NCBI GenBank assembly: GCA_963573385.1
Contig: CAUYLG010052061.1
Location: 1 to 64,000 of the forward strand
Reading direction: 5' to 3'
Source of the DNA: Cacajao melanocephalus
Lineage: Eukaryota; Chordata; Mammalia; Primates; Pitheciidae
Length of the DNA stretch: 64,000 nucleotides
Position numbers and translations under genes: made by a program. Position 1 is the first letter of the stretch, and every line of letters starts with the position of its first letter. This document shows positions 1 to 10,435 of this stretch, piece after piece. The notes beneath the pieces are model-generated. The model was not told where the DNA came from, made no database searches, and saw only the letters and a program-made list of their open reading frames with translations.

Positions 1-916
1 CTCAGCCTTTTTGCACTGGTTTCTTCCCATTTTTGTGGATTTATCCACCTGTTGTCTTTGTAATTGCCAACTTTCAGATTGGGTCTGAGTGGACGTCCAG
101 CTTGTTGGTGATGAAGTTTTTTCTGTTTCTTAGTTTTCCTTCAGTGGACGTCCTTTCCCCACAGAGCTAGGCCTTCCCGGGTTCAGCTGTGCTTACTATG
201 AAACTCTCAGTCCTCAGCGCTTCCAATTGCTGTTCTCTTTGTGGGGATGGGACCAGCCGGGCCCGACTCAAAGGGCACCCAGTCCCGTATACTCCGCACT
301 GAGAAGCGCCGCACCACACCGGGGCACCGGCAAAACAGCCGCACTGACCAAAAGAGTTACGCTGGCGACCCGTGTGGCTCCTCCACTGGGTAGCTCCCAG
401 TTTGTGGGCAACAGAAATTTGTCTGAAATTGCAGTGTCCACTCGCTCTCTGCGCTTTCACTGGGAGCTACAATCCTGAGCTGTTGCTAATCGGCCATCTT
501 AGATCTCTCCGCCCGGTGATGAAGTTTTTTCTGTTTCTTAGTTTTCCTTTGGCGAACGCCCCTTCCCCACAGAGCTGGACCTTCCCGGTTCGGCTGTGCT
601 TGCTGTGAAACTCTCAGTCCTCAGCGTTTCCAATTGCTTTTCTCCTTGTGGGGATGGGACCAGCTGAGCCTGACTCAAAGGGCACCCTGTCCCGTATACT
701 CTGCACCGAGAAGCGCCGTGCCAGGGTGCCAGCAAAACAGCCACGCCAGCCAAAAATGTCAGGCTGGCGACCCATGTGACTCCTCCTCTGGGAACCGCCC
801 GGTCTGTGGGCAACAAAAATTAGTCTGAAAGTGCGGCGTCCACTCGCTCTCTGTGCTTTCACTGGGGGTTACAATCCTGAGCTGCTGTTAATCGGCCATC
901 TTGGATCTCTCTCCAT
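1..916 (-). mobile_element. L1 5' UTR, antisense, with a tandem duplication; runs off the window
   Basis: Read on the minus strand from 916, the sequence starts with an L1-type 5' end (gagagatccaagatggccga) and ends near 1 with the region just before ORF1 (ggataaatccacaaaaatgg, then aaaaaggctgag). The first ~407 bp are present twice: 510-916 and 103-509, offset 408 bp. Each copy carries the same order of motifs, including the YY1-like aagatggccg near its start. The element therefore has two promoter-like units in tandem. ORF1, ORF2 and the 3' end would lie to the left of position 1. The subfamily looks like an older primate L1 (L1PB/L1MA-like), not L1PA1-7. Open frames here are incidental. 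Confidence 0.8.
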
Positions 917-1036
917 TTGTACAGATTATTTCATCACCCAGGGATTAAGCTCGATACCCAACAGTTATCTTTTCTGCTCCTGTTCCACCTCCCAAACTCC
1001 ACCCTCAAACAGACCCCAGTATCGGTTACTCCCTTC
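917..1036 (-). mobile_element. L1 3' UTR fragment, antisense
   Basis: The segment from gtacagattatttcatcacc to actcccttcttcg is the complement of the L1 3' UTR just downstream of ORF2. It directly abuts the 5' end of the duplicated-UTR L1. This suggests the latter inserted into a pre-existing L1 3' end. The fragment stops near 1036, where non-repeat sequence begins. Confidence 0.7.
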
Positions 1037-1554
1037 TTCGAAATACAGTTTTTTTTTAAGCTGGGAAATTTCAAGTAACTTTAATGATTTACTGTGTATC
1101 TTTACTACATCCAAGAGAAATGGGAGAGATAAATCAGACCAACAAGAGTACAGACTTACCTTGCCAAATGTGCCAAATGGTCAGTTTTACAAGATGTATT
1201 TGCAAGCCTGCCTGCTGTTCTGTTTTCCTAGGACATGGCTCCTAACCTCATTCCCTGAGCTGAGCATATTCCTCTTGTGGGCCACCTGCAGCTGCATGTG
1301 AGTCTCTGCTTCCCAGCTCTTCCGTGAAGCCAGTGCTTATGGGTACCTTGTGGAATGCCAGACCCTAAGTAAACAGCAGCATCAGAATTAGTTGCAAGAT
1401 TTGTCATTGACCTGTTTAACTGGGACAAAATGGGCCATTAGGATCCCAGTACCCACCAGGAAGAGTCATTGGGGATATGTGTTTGTACTGATCCTGACCA
1501 AAGCCTCCCATTTCTCCTCTCTCAGCAACTCTACACGCTTAAGTTTTCAGGATT
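1037..1554. other. Intronic, no repeat or exon recognised
   Basis: A plain intron stretch of mixed composition. I see no splice-flanked open frame, microsatellite or recognised repeat. Confidence 0.5.
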
Positions 1555-1850
1555 GGCTGGGTGCAGTGGCTCATGCCTTTAATCCCAACACTTTGAGAGG
1601 TTGAGGTGGGAGGATCACTTGAGTCTAGGGGTTTGAGACCAGCCTGGGCAACATAGCGAACTTGTCTCTACAAAAAATACAAAAATCAGTTTGGCATGGT
1701 GGGACATGCCTGTAGTCCCAGCTACTCAGGAGGCTGAGGTGGGAGGATCACCTGTGTCCGAGAGGTAAAGGCTGCAGTAAGCTGTGATCGCGCCACTGCA
1801 CTCCAGCTCAGGCAACAGAGTGAGACCCTGTCTCAAAAAAAAAAAAAAAA
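1555..1850 (+). mobile_element. Alu (AluJ/old S-like)
   Basis: Complete dimeric Alu from ggctgggtgcagtgg to a poly-A of 16 at 1835-1850. It has the internal linker (acaaaaaatacaaaaa) and the right-monomer end cactccagctcaggcaacag. The gggcaacatag wording in the left arm points to an old subfamily. Confidence 0.9.
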
Positions 1851-2026
1851 GGTTTCAGGGTCTTTATTTTCACAGGCTTGCTGGTATACCCTGTTAGGCA
1901 GTAAGTATGGAAAAGATTGCCATCCTAAAAGAGGCAAGTGGAGCTGAGGGCTTAGTGTGAGTGGGAAAAACATAAAAACTCCTGGAAATGTGAATACCCT
2001 CTCCCTCAAACAGAAGGTTTGAGCCT

Positions 2027-2534
<508 letters not shown>

Positions 2535-2619
2535 GAATGATAGCTGTGAACGCTCTGGCTCAAGCAATTGGGAGCAGTCTTGAAGAACTGACACATTAAA
2601 TATCGAATATTATCCACCA

Positions 2620-3150
2620 GCATACAAATTATTTACTGATATATAACAAATTACCCCAAAGCATAGTAGCTTAAAACAGTATCTATTATGTCATAGTTTT
2701 GTGTGGGTCAGGAATGTGAGCTTAACTCAGTGGGGTCCTCTGGCCCAGGGTCTGACACAGGGCTGTGATTGAGGACTGTAGTCATCTCAAAGCTTGACCA
2801 GGGGAAAGATGCATTTCTTGTGGCTTCAGGCAGGGGTTGGTTCCTTCCGAGTTTTTGGGCTAAGAGCCTCAGTTCCTCAGTGGCTGTGGTCCAGAGGCTG
2901 TCCTCAGTTCCTTACCATGGGAACTCACAACATGGCAGCTTGCTTCCTCAGAGCAAGTCAGCGACAAGTGCAGAAAAGTATGCATGCTGGCGAGCAGATG
3001 TCACCTAATCTCACCAGGGACATCCCACTGTTTGAACTATGCTATTCAATAGGGGCCAGTGGCACTACAGCCCCCTCAGGGGAAGGCATTACACAAGAGT
3101 GAATACCAGGAGTCGAGGCTCATCAGGAACCTTTCTTCTTGCAGATAAGA
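2620..3150 (-). mobile_element. MLT1-type MaLR LTR, antisense
   Basis: It begins with the LTR-complement signature aacaaattaccccaaagcat, then tagtagcttaaaaca, and continues through caacatggcagcttgcttcc to gcattacacaagagtgaata. These are in the order expected for the complement of an old MLT1 LTR. No internal retroviral coding sequence is present. The right end is blurred by the Alu that follows. Confidence 0.6.
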
Positions 3151-3154
3151 GTCC

Positions 3155-3459
3155 AGAGGGTGCACAGTGGCTCACATGTGTAATCCCAACCCCAACACTT
3201 TGGGGGCCAAGTTGGGAGAATTGCTTGATCCCAGGAGTTCAAGGCCAATCTGGGCAACATAGTGAGACCCCCATCTCTACAAAAGGAGTTTTAAAAATTA
3301 GCTAGGCATTAGCTAATTGGGGAATCTCCTGAATTAACTACTCAGAAGGCTGAGGTGGGAGGATCTCTTGAGCCTAAGTGGTTGAAGCTGCCGTGGGCCA
3401 TGATCACACCACCACACTCCAGCCTAGGTGACAAAGTGAGACCCTGTCTCAAAAAAAAA
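3155..3459 (+). mobile_element. Alu (AluJ-like)
   Basis: Diverged dimeric Alu from gagggtgcacagtggctcac to an A9 tail at 3451-3459. It has several internal changes, including an altered linker region around 3290-3330. Confidence 0.85.
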
Positions 3460-4334
3460 GATTCCAGTTAGCCTCCTATTCATCCACCACATGGTTGCTC
3501 TTTAATGTCCTGTACTGACTCTAATGGATCTACATTCATTTGCATGTTAATACATGAAAAAACCCTGAAATAATATATAAGAAACTGTAAGCAATTGTGA
3601 TGGTGGAGGATGAAAGTAGGAAATAGGCAAGTAGAGACAAAGCTGGAAGGGAGACATTTAACGGGATACCTTTTTCTACTTGGGGATTTTTTTAGCCACG
3701 TTTATGTATTGTCTTTTTTTTTAAAAAAAAAGAGGTCCATGGGAATGAGGGAAATAAACCGCCTCCATTCCCTACACACTCCGTGCGGGACTGTCCTTCC
3801 TTTGCAGGACTGTTGCCCTGTGGAGGGTGGACTGGCTTTTCCTGGCCTTGCTGGACTCTCCCAGGACAGCTCAGGCATGCCCTCCTCCAGCTATGTTTCC
3901 TGAGCCCCTGGTCTCTAAGAGTGCATCCCTGCTCTAGAGCTCATCCCATGTTAAAATCATGGGATTACTTGTCTCTGTCCCCTACAAACCAGGGGCTCTT
4001 TGAGAGCAAGTCCAAAGCCTTTGTGGAATTTGTATTCCAGTGACTTGGGCTCAGCTGATTGAATGAAAGAGCAGCAGTTTCTAGCAGCGATAGAAGTGGG
4101 AAAGGGGGCCCTGATTCTCTTTAGGATCCCCCCTATGGACAGGTAGTCGCTATGGGTGAGATCTGATTAGGAATACACACCAGGGCAGTGTCTGGGTGTC
4201 TGGGCCTCAGGCCCTCACCATTCCGCCAGCCCTAATATGCCCTCAGAGGCAGCTCTAGAGAGCCTCACAGACTCTGCTTTCAGCTGCTAGCTCCAGATGT
4301 ACACAACATCGTGGGTAGAAGGTGTGGCCCAGCT
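3460..4334. other. Intronic, no repeat or exon recognised
   Basis: Mixed unique sequence with a T9/A10 run at about 3714-3732. No splice-flanked open frame is convincing. Confidence 0.5.
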
Positions 4335-4884
4335 CACTGGTTCCCAAAGTGTGGCCCCTGGACTAGCAGCCTCAGCATCACGTGGGAACTTATGAGAAAC
4401 ACAAACTTGATGGGGGGGTCCACTCCAGACCTACTGATGTGGTTTGGCTGTGTCCCCACCCAAATCTCATCTTCAGTTGTAGCTCCCATAATTCCCAGGT
4501 GTTGTGGGAGGGACCCAGCGGGAGATAACTTAATCATGGGGCAGTTTCCGCCATGCTCTTCTCAAGATAGTGAATAAGTCTCATGAGATCTGATGGTTTA
4601 TAAAGGGTTTCCCTTTTGGCTTGGTTCTCATTCTTTCTTTGCATGCCACCACGTAAAACATGCCTTTCATCTACTGCCATGATTGTGAGGCCTCCCCAGC
4701 CACGTGGAAGTGTAAGTCCATTAAACCTCTTTTTCTTTGTAAATTACCCAGTCTGGGTATATCTTTATCAGCAGCGTGAAAATGGGCTCATACACCTACT
4801 AAGTCAGAAACCCTTGGGGATGGGACTAGCAACTGGGCTTTTAACTAGTGTTCTAATGCAGGCTCAAGCTTGAGAACCACTGGC
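4335..4884 (+). mobile_element. MER5A-like hAT element interrupted by a THE1 LTR
   Basis: The two outer parts (4335-4434 and 4795-4884) together form a MER5A-type element. Its inverted termini are visible: CACTGGTTCCCAAAG on the left and CTTGAGAACCACTGG on the right. The middle is occupied by a solo LTR at 4435-4794. Confidence 0.75.
4435..4794 (+). mobile_element. THE1-type solo LTR (ERVL-MaLR)
   Basis: A 360-bp LTR running from tgatgtggtttggctgtgtc to ctcataca. It contains the usual aaacctctttttcttt polyadenylation-side region. It is flanked by a perfect 5-bp target duplication, cctac, at 4430-4434 and 4795-4799. Only the LTR is present, as expected after recombination between the two LTRs of a provirus-like copy; there are no coding regions. 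Confidence 0.88.
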
Positions 4885-5514
4885 CTATCTTTCACTGCTA
4901 AAGCTCCCAAGGAGCTTTTTACTTACCCACAGCTAGAAGTAAGAGCAATTCATGCTCTAAGAACACACTCCTTTGTAAACATTTTCCCACAGCACTTGCA
5001 AAGTCTTTACTTCCCCCAAGGACTGATCAGATGAGCAACTTAGTATATTCAGACTACTAAATGATTCGAAAAGAAAAATATGGACTGTTTTCAGAGCTTT
5101 AATTGGGAAATCCTCATTTATAGATTACCTCTTGTCAAAATATGGAAAGCAGTATTTTGGTATTTTCTGTATCTGGTTGGTAAAGGCCGTGCACTCCCCA
5201 GCAATGCTTTCTCTACCTTGATACCAGGTGACTTTATTTTTTTTTCAAGCTATTTCATATATTGTTTCAGTTACCTTGAAGAGTATTTTGTGACTTCATG
5301 CTTTTCTAAATGTGTCTTCATGGTGGAGTTTGGGAACAAGCTGTTCCTTTTGAAAGAATTAAAGGATCATGTAGAATTTTTGAGAGGACACAGACTTCTG
5401 GTGATAGGTGGAACAGAGCCTAGAGAACTTGGTGAAAGCTCGTCTGAGACACTGCAGATTACTTTATTGTTCTGTTCACTGTCTTCTTATATGTCATCTG
5501 AGTTCATTTATTAG
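4885..5514. other. Intronic, no repeat or exon recognised
   Basis: Unique-looking sequence. The long open frame across it lacks splice signals and any recognised domain. Confidence 0.45.
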
Positions 5515-5935
5515 TTCTAACAGGTTTTTTTTTTTTTGGTGGCATCCTTACAATTTTCTATATACAGGATTATGTTATCTGCAGAGACAGTTTTACCTCT
5601 TTTTCAGTTTGGATGCCTTTATTTTTTTCTGTTGCCTAATTGCTCTGGCTGGGACATCCAGTCCTATGTTGAATAGATAAGAGTGGGTGTCCTTTTCTCG
5701 TTCCTGATCTTAGAGGAAAAGTTTTCCGTCTTTGACTGTTGAGTCTGATGTTAGCTGTGGGCTTGTCAAATATGACGTGGCCTTGCTATGTTAAGGTATA
5801 TTTCATCCATACCTACTTTGTTGAATGTTTTAATTTTAGAAAATGTTGGATTTTGTCAAATGCTTTTTATACATCTATGGAGGTGATCAACTTCTATGTC
5901 ATCTGATTGTATTTATAGAAAGATCCTCTAAGGTT
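5515..5935 (-). mobile_element. L1 ORF2 fragment, antisense (L1M-type)
   Basis: The + strand carries the complement of the L1 ORF2 reverse-transcriptase region (cagtttggatgcctttattt, then attgctctggctgggacatc). It is well diverged, and its frames are interrupted. Confidence 0.7.
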
Positions 5936-5944
5936 GTTTTTTTT

Positions 5945-6215
5945 TTCTTTTTAAAAGTTTTATTTTTAATTGACAAATAGTAACTAGATATTTGTGGAGT
6001 AAATGTGATGTTTTGATACGTATACAAATTGTGGAACCATCAAATCATGCTAATTAACATATCTATCACTTCAAATATTTATTATTTCTTTGTAGGGAGA
6101 ACATTTAAAATCCATTCTTTTAGCTACTTAGAAATATACATTATTATTAACTATAGGCACTATACTATGTAATAGATAACCAGAACCTTATTCTATCATA
6201 TAGTTCTTTTTTAAC
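5945..6215 (-). mobile_element. L1MA/L1MB-type 3' UTR, antisense
   Basis: Runs from the complement of the A-rich tail (tttatttttaattgacaaat) through tgctaattaacatatctatc to tattctatcatatag. This is the 3' UTR of a mid-age L1. It is a different fragment from the ORF2 piece to its left. Confidence 0.65.
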
Positions 6216-6867
6216 TGCCAAAAAGCTGTTAGGTGTGAGTTGGGGGCGGGGGTCACATTTCACCATAATAGGGAAGAGTCTAAAGAACAGTAGAGCTGAC
6301 TGGTGAGTTTACAGCAGAGGTACAAACACTTCCTGCATCTCAATCCCAGGTGGGGTGCTGGCACCATCCCCCAGTTCAGTAGTTGGAGTACCCTTTGCAG
6401 AAGAACTTGGGTACAGTCTGGCTGTTGCCTTTATTCTTGGTTTCAGGGATGCCACTTCAGTATTACATGTTTATAGGACTAGAGCCTGAGGGGGAGGTTT
6501 TATCCCACACACCATAATACATGGGGAATATCTTCATAAAGTGTTTAGACATTCTGTGTTTACATAGCACTCCGCTGTCTGAAAGCACTGCCACATCCCA
6601 CATCCATTTTCTATGGAATTCTTAGAAAAACCCTTTGGAATGTTTAACTTGAACTATAGGGAAATGGAGAACTTCACCCAGGACTCCTGGCTCCTGTTGG
6701 ATCTTGGTGCCATTTACTCAAATACCAACCTATTTGTTTTACTTTCAACTGAGTAGTATCAGATCATCTTAAGTGCCCTTTCTCATTTTCCAGCAGTCTT
6801 CCTGGACATTCTACCCAATGGTAAAGGCACAGAACCGTGGAATTCAGACCAGCAAGAGGACATAGAG
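6216..6867. other. Intronic, no exon recognised
   Basis: Unique sequence with a short G-rich run (gttgggggcgggggtc) near 6240. No recognised repeat. Confidence 0.45.
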
Positions 6868-7005
6868 GTTGTTTTATCCAACTCTCACTTTAGAGATGCA
6901 GAAACAATGTCTACAGGAAGTGAATGATTTGCCTAAGTTCACAGAGCTAGTTAGGGACAGAATTCAGACGCTAATACTGGCTAGCCTCCAAGCTGCCATT
7001 TCAAA
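6868..7005 (-). mobile_element. MIR, antisense
   Basis: Contains the MIR core complement: tttagagatgcagaaaca, then gaatgatttgcctaagttca and cagagctagttagggacaga. It is diverged and partial. Confidence 0.6.
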
Positions 7006-8072
7006 ACTTATTTCACCACCCCAGATTCTATGCCACTGTTTCTTCTTATGACTGTTGATTTCCATTTTCCTTTTATTTATAGTTATTTTCTATTAACATA
7101 GATATGCATATTATTGGGAATGCAGTTGACTGAGATTTTGAAGACACATACCATCCGGTATGTCACCAGGATTTGGCACGTTTCCCAAATGAGATTGGCT
7201 TTTGTGAGAATCTTCCAGGGTAGGAAATGAGATGCTGTTCCCGGGGGAAGATGGACCTGCAGAGAAGGTGGCGAGTGGACTTAGCATGTCAGTGAGGAAG
7301 AGGACCATCAGAAGTTGCTGTCCCTAACTAAAAATAAGATCATAAACATAAGAAAGACAGTGCACCTTCACCCCAGGTTTGACATGGCAGAGTTACAGGA
7401 TAATTGATGATTTCACTGACAAAGGTCCTGAGAGGGAGGGAGTCCAGGAAGGAGATACGTATGAACAAATACCATCTTGCTATGAACCAAATTGCTTCAA
7501 AAGAAATCCCTGGGTTTGAAAACATCAGAGTTGGAAACACTTAGGTCAAGTATAGCACCCCTTCATCTTGTTCCTGATTTCTCTATTTGCCTCCAGACTA
7601 AATGACTTCATCTGTGCCTTGGATGCACTAAATTGCCAACCCCCAGAGTGAGCCCATGCTAGCCTTCCCTGTTCCCAGTTAACTGGGATGGCATGAGCTA
7701 AGTTCTTCCGAACAAATGCCGAGAAGAAGGTGGTTAATTGTTAATGAAAATATCCGCAGGCAGATGGTAGCACTGACCCTGACAGAGCTGTAGCCTTCAG
7801 AAAGAATGAAATGAGTTGTAGAACTTTCCTTCCCGTGTTCCAAGCAGTGGAGATGATGGCTTGGGGAATACCTGAAGAGAGGTGCACTTGCATAATGAAT
7901 AGGCTCTCAGGCAATGCTAATTGTTAGAATAGATATTTGCATATATGAATATGTTTAATGGAGATTCATAAACATTTGTCTTTGACTTTAAATCTCACGT
8001 AGGTGAAGATAGTAGCAGCACCAGCTATAGAAACAAATCTGAAAATCAAACAGCCCAATTAAAACTCAGATT

Positions 8073-8075
<3 letters not shown>
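7006..8075. other. Intronic; AT-rich stretch with a POU octamer
   Basis: Mostly unique sequence. At 7920-7975 there is an AT-rich block with ATTTGCAT (a POU octamer match) followed by atatgaatatg. No repeat or exon is supported. Confidence 0.4.

Positions 8076-8108
<33 letters not shown>
8076..8108 (+). repeat. (AC)n microsatellite, about 16 units
   Basis: Uninterrupted AC repeat inside unique intron, not attached to a recognised retroelement tail. Confidence 0.95.
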
Positions 8109-8109
<1 letters not shown>

Positions 8110-8706
8110 TAAAACAAAGCAAAATGAAATGAACTTTAAAGGACTAAAGGATTCCGATCTGTTAAGGATCCCAAATGACAAGTAATTCAGGGAAAATCCT
8201 ATTAATTAAAAACCACTACTCTGTGAAATGGCTGCCATTACATTTGAAGGTAGTTAAAGTACCCATTTGCAATACCTGTGGAGGCTATAGATGAGATTTG
8301 GAAGCGGTTGGCCATCTGTTAAGGCTGCTATTTCTGCTTTCCAAGAAATTTTAGGCCTCAGAAATGCAGGCATCAGCTACAACATAAATTTATCACTTTA
8401 TCAATTAAGAAAATAATACAGGGAAATTATGGTAATCAAATGTTAAAATTGCAAAGGTTGTATTGAATTACTCCCTTTTCTGAAAAGTACTGAGTTTACC
8501 TTCAGATGACACAGTTGAGTTCTGCAAAAGTTGTATATGCCAGAGCTTCACAATTTTAAGGCATATAAAATAGGTAAAATGACAATGCTGATTTGAATGT
8601 CAAGTGTGAGGGGAGCCACCCCTGGGAGACAGTACACCTTCTGTGGATAGGTGCCTGCCACACAGTGGACACATAAGTAATTGAATGAGTCAACAACTGG
8701 GGGTTT
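8109..8706. other. Intronic, no exon recognised
   Basis: Unique AT-rich sequence. The last ~100 bp (gtgcctgccacacagtggac, then aattgaatgag) resemble a worn L2 or MIR 3' end. Confidence 0.4.
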
Positions 8707-8875
8707 GGCCAGGCATGGTAGCCGGTGTCTGTAGTTTCAAATACTTGGGAGGCTGAGGTGGGAGGATTGCTTGAGCCTAGGAGCTCGAGGCTGCAGTGAG
8801 CTATGATTGCGCCACTGCACTCCAGCCTAGATAACAGAGCAAGACACTGTCTCTAAAACAAAACAAAACAACAAT
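8707..8875 (+). mobile_element. Alu right-monomer type (FRAM-like)
   Basis: Only one monomer is present: ggccaggcatggtagccggt through cactccagcctagataacag to an (AAAAC)n tail. The length of about 165 bp and absence of a left arm fit a free right monomer. Confidence 0.7.
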
Positions 8876-9429
8876 TGAGAGTTTGGATGCTGATTCTGCT
8901 GGTCATGGTGAGGCATGTTTCTATTCATTTTTCCCTTTCAGAGGGAAAAAGATCCTCCAGGGTAGGAGGCGGCAAACTGCAGATGGGCTTATCTTTGGCT
9001 CCCTCTTTGGAGTTCTGAATGAAAGTCCCATTGCATTCTTTCCTCTTCAGAGCTCCTGCAAGACCCTCTCTCCCTGCATGAAAGTGTGAGCCAGTGCAGG
9101 TGGGGGCTCAAAACCCTTAGACCCCTTCTCTGCATGTCAGGAAGGGTGTTAAAACATGCCCAACAATCATTTTAAGAACAAGTTCCCAAGTAAAAATGGG
9201 TGGAATCTCAATCACTTAATAACACATTTTTTAAAAAAATCTTGCTTGTGTCCTTAAAGTGTCACAATTCTCACGTACCTGGTTCAGACTCTAAAGTTAC
9301 CATGAGGTGCTAACTTGGAGTATCCCTGACAGTAGTTTGATAACTCTTCAGATGTTAAGGCCATGAAGCCCAGGTCTGTCCACACCTCAGGCTGCATCTC
9401 TGCTCTCTGGTCTCAATTCAAAAAGTTCA
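8876..9429. other. Intronic, no repeat or exon recognised
   Basis: Unique sequence. The 68-codon open frame at 8883-9089 has no splice context or recognised motif. Confidence 0.45.
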
Positions 9430-9706
9430 ATTTTTTTTTGAGACAGGGTCTCATGCCCAGGCTGGAGTGCAGTGGCGCAATCTCAGCTCACTGCAGCCTT
9501 GACCTCCAGGGCTTTTGAAAGTCACCACAACAGTCTTCCCACCTCAGCCTCCCTAATAGCTAGGTTTACAGGTGCACGCCACCATGGCTGTCTAATTTTT
9601 GTATTTTTTATAGAGACAGAAGTTTGCCATATTGCCCAGGTTGGTCTCAAACTCTTGGGCTCAAGGGATCTGCCAGCCTCGGCCTCCCAGAGTGCTGGGA
9701 TTACAG
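9430..9706 (-). mobile_element. Alu, antisense (AluJ-like)
   Basis: From the T tract before gagacagggtctcatgccca to cagagtgctgggattacag. Several internal changes and a shortened 3' edge point to an old copy. Confidence 0.88.
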
Positions 9707-10214
9707 TATCTATTTTATTTCAACTTCCCCATTGTCATCTGGCAGCACCCCCACCGCTCCCCCCTGCCCCTCGTCTTGGAGGGACTCCTAGCCTCATGGC
9801 CACTGGCTCCCAGGGCAGACCTCCATGTGCAGTGGGACTGATGGGCACATAAACCACTTAGACCAGTGGACAGCAGTTGAAGGCCAAAATATATTCCCCT
9901 CCACCATCTCTTGGGAACATCACCCTTTCTTTCAAAATGGCCTGAAAGTAGAGCATTAGGCATCATTACAAAGACATCTCAAAGTCTCTCGACTTCTTTA
10001 TCCACGAGTTTCTTAAATGCTCTGAGGCCTACCCTCCTAGGGAAAAGGGAATATTGGTAAAAATGAGCATTGATTGGTGACTCTCTGGTAGCAGGTCCCA
10101 CGCTTAGCACTATCCAAGGATTGAGGAATAAGTTCTGTGGGAAGCACTCTGAGGCAGGTCCCAGGGCCCCGGGCTAGATGAAAGGCAGAGCCAGCATTCG
10201 TCCTGGGCAGTGTG
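9707..10214. other. Intronic, no exon recognised
   Basis: C-rich at 9738-9800, otherwise ordinary. No recognised repeat. Confidence 0.45.
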
Positions 10215-10375
10215 ACACTGGAGTCCCTGCTGTGACCACACGGTCCGTAGCCCCTATAGCACCCATCCCCCAACTTAGAGGAGTTGCCGCAGGGATTAAT
10301 GAAGTAACATCTAGAGAGCACTTAGGTGGTCTGGCATGGTCAGACATCCATTCAACAATGAGAGCTGCTGCTATG
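10215..10375 (+). mobile_element. MIR-like, sense
   Basis: The order gttgccgcagggattaatga, then gagagcacttaggtggtctggc resembles the MIR/MIRb 3' half (agggattaaatga ... gcgcttagcacagtgcctggc). Diverged. Confidence 0.45.
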
Positions 10376-10395
10376 AGTCCAGGGCTCCATCGCCT

Positions 10396-10435
10396 GGGAG
10401 GGATCTGAAGGGCTATGAAGGGGAGGGGCTAAGGG
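10396..10435 (+). other. G-quadruplex motif
   Basis: Six G-runs of three or four (10396, 10400, 10410, 10420, 10425 and 10433) are separated by loops of 1, 7, 7, 1 and 4 nt. All fall within the usual 1-7 rule. It is on the sense strand of AFF3. Confidence 0.6.

Noticed and set aside
167..862. Several overlapping open frames of 60-97 codons on both strands, some repeated as similar peptides
   Set aside because: They fall in the duplicated L1 5' UTR; the similar peptides come from the tandem DNA duplication, not from genes.
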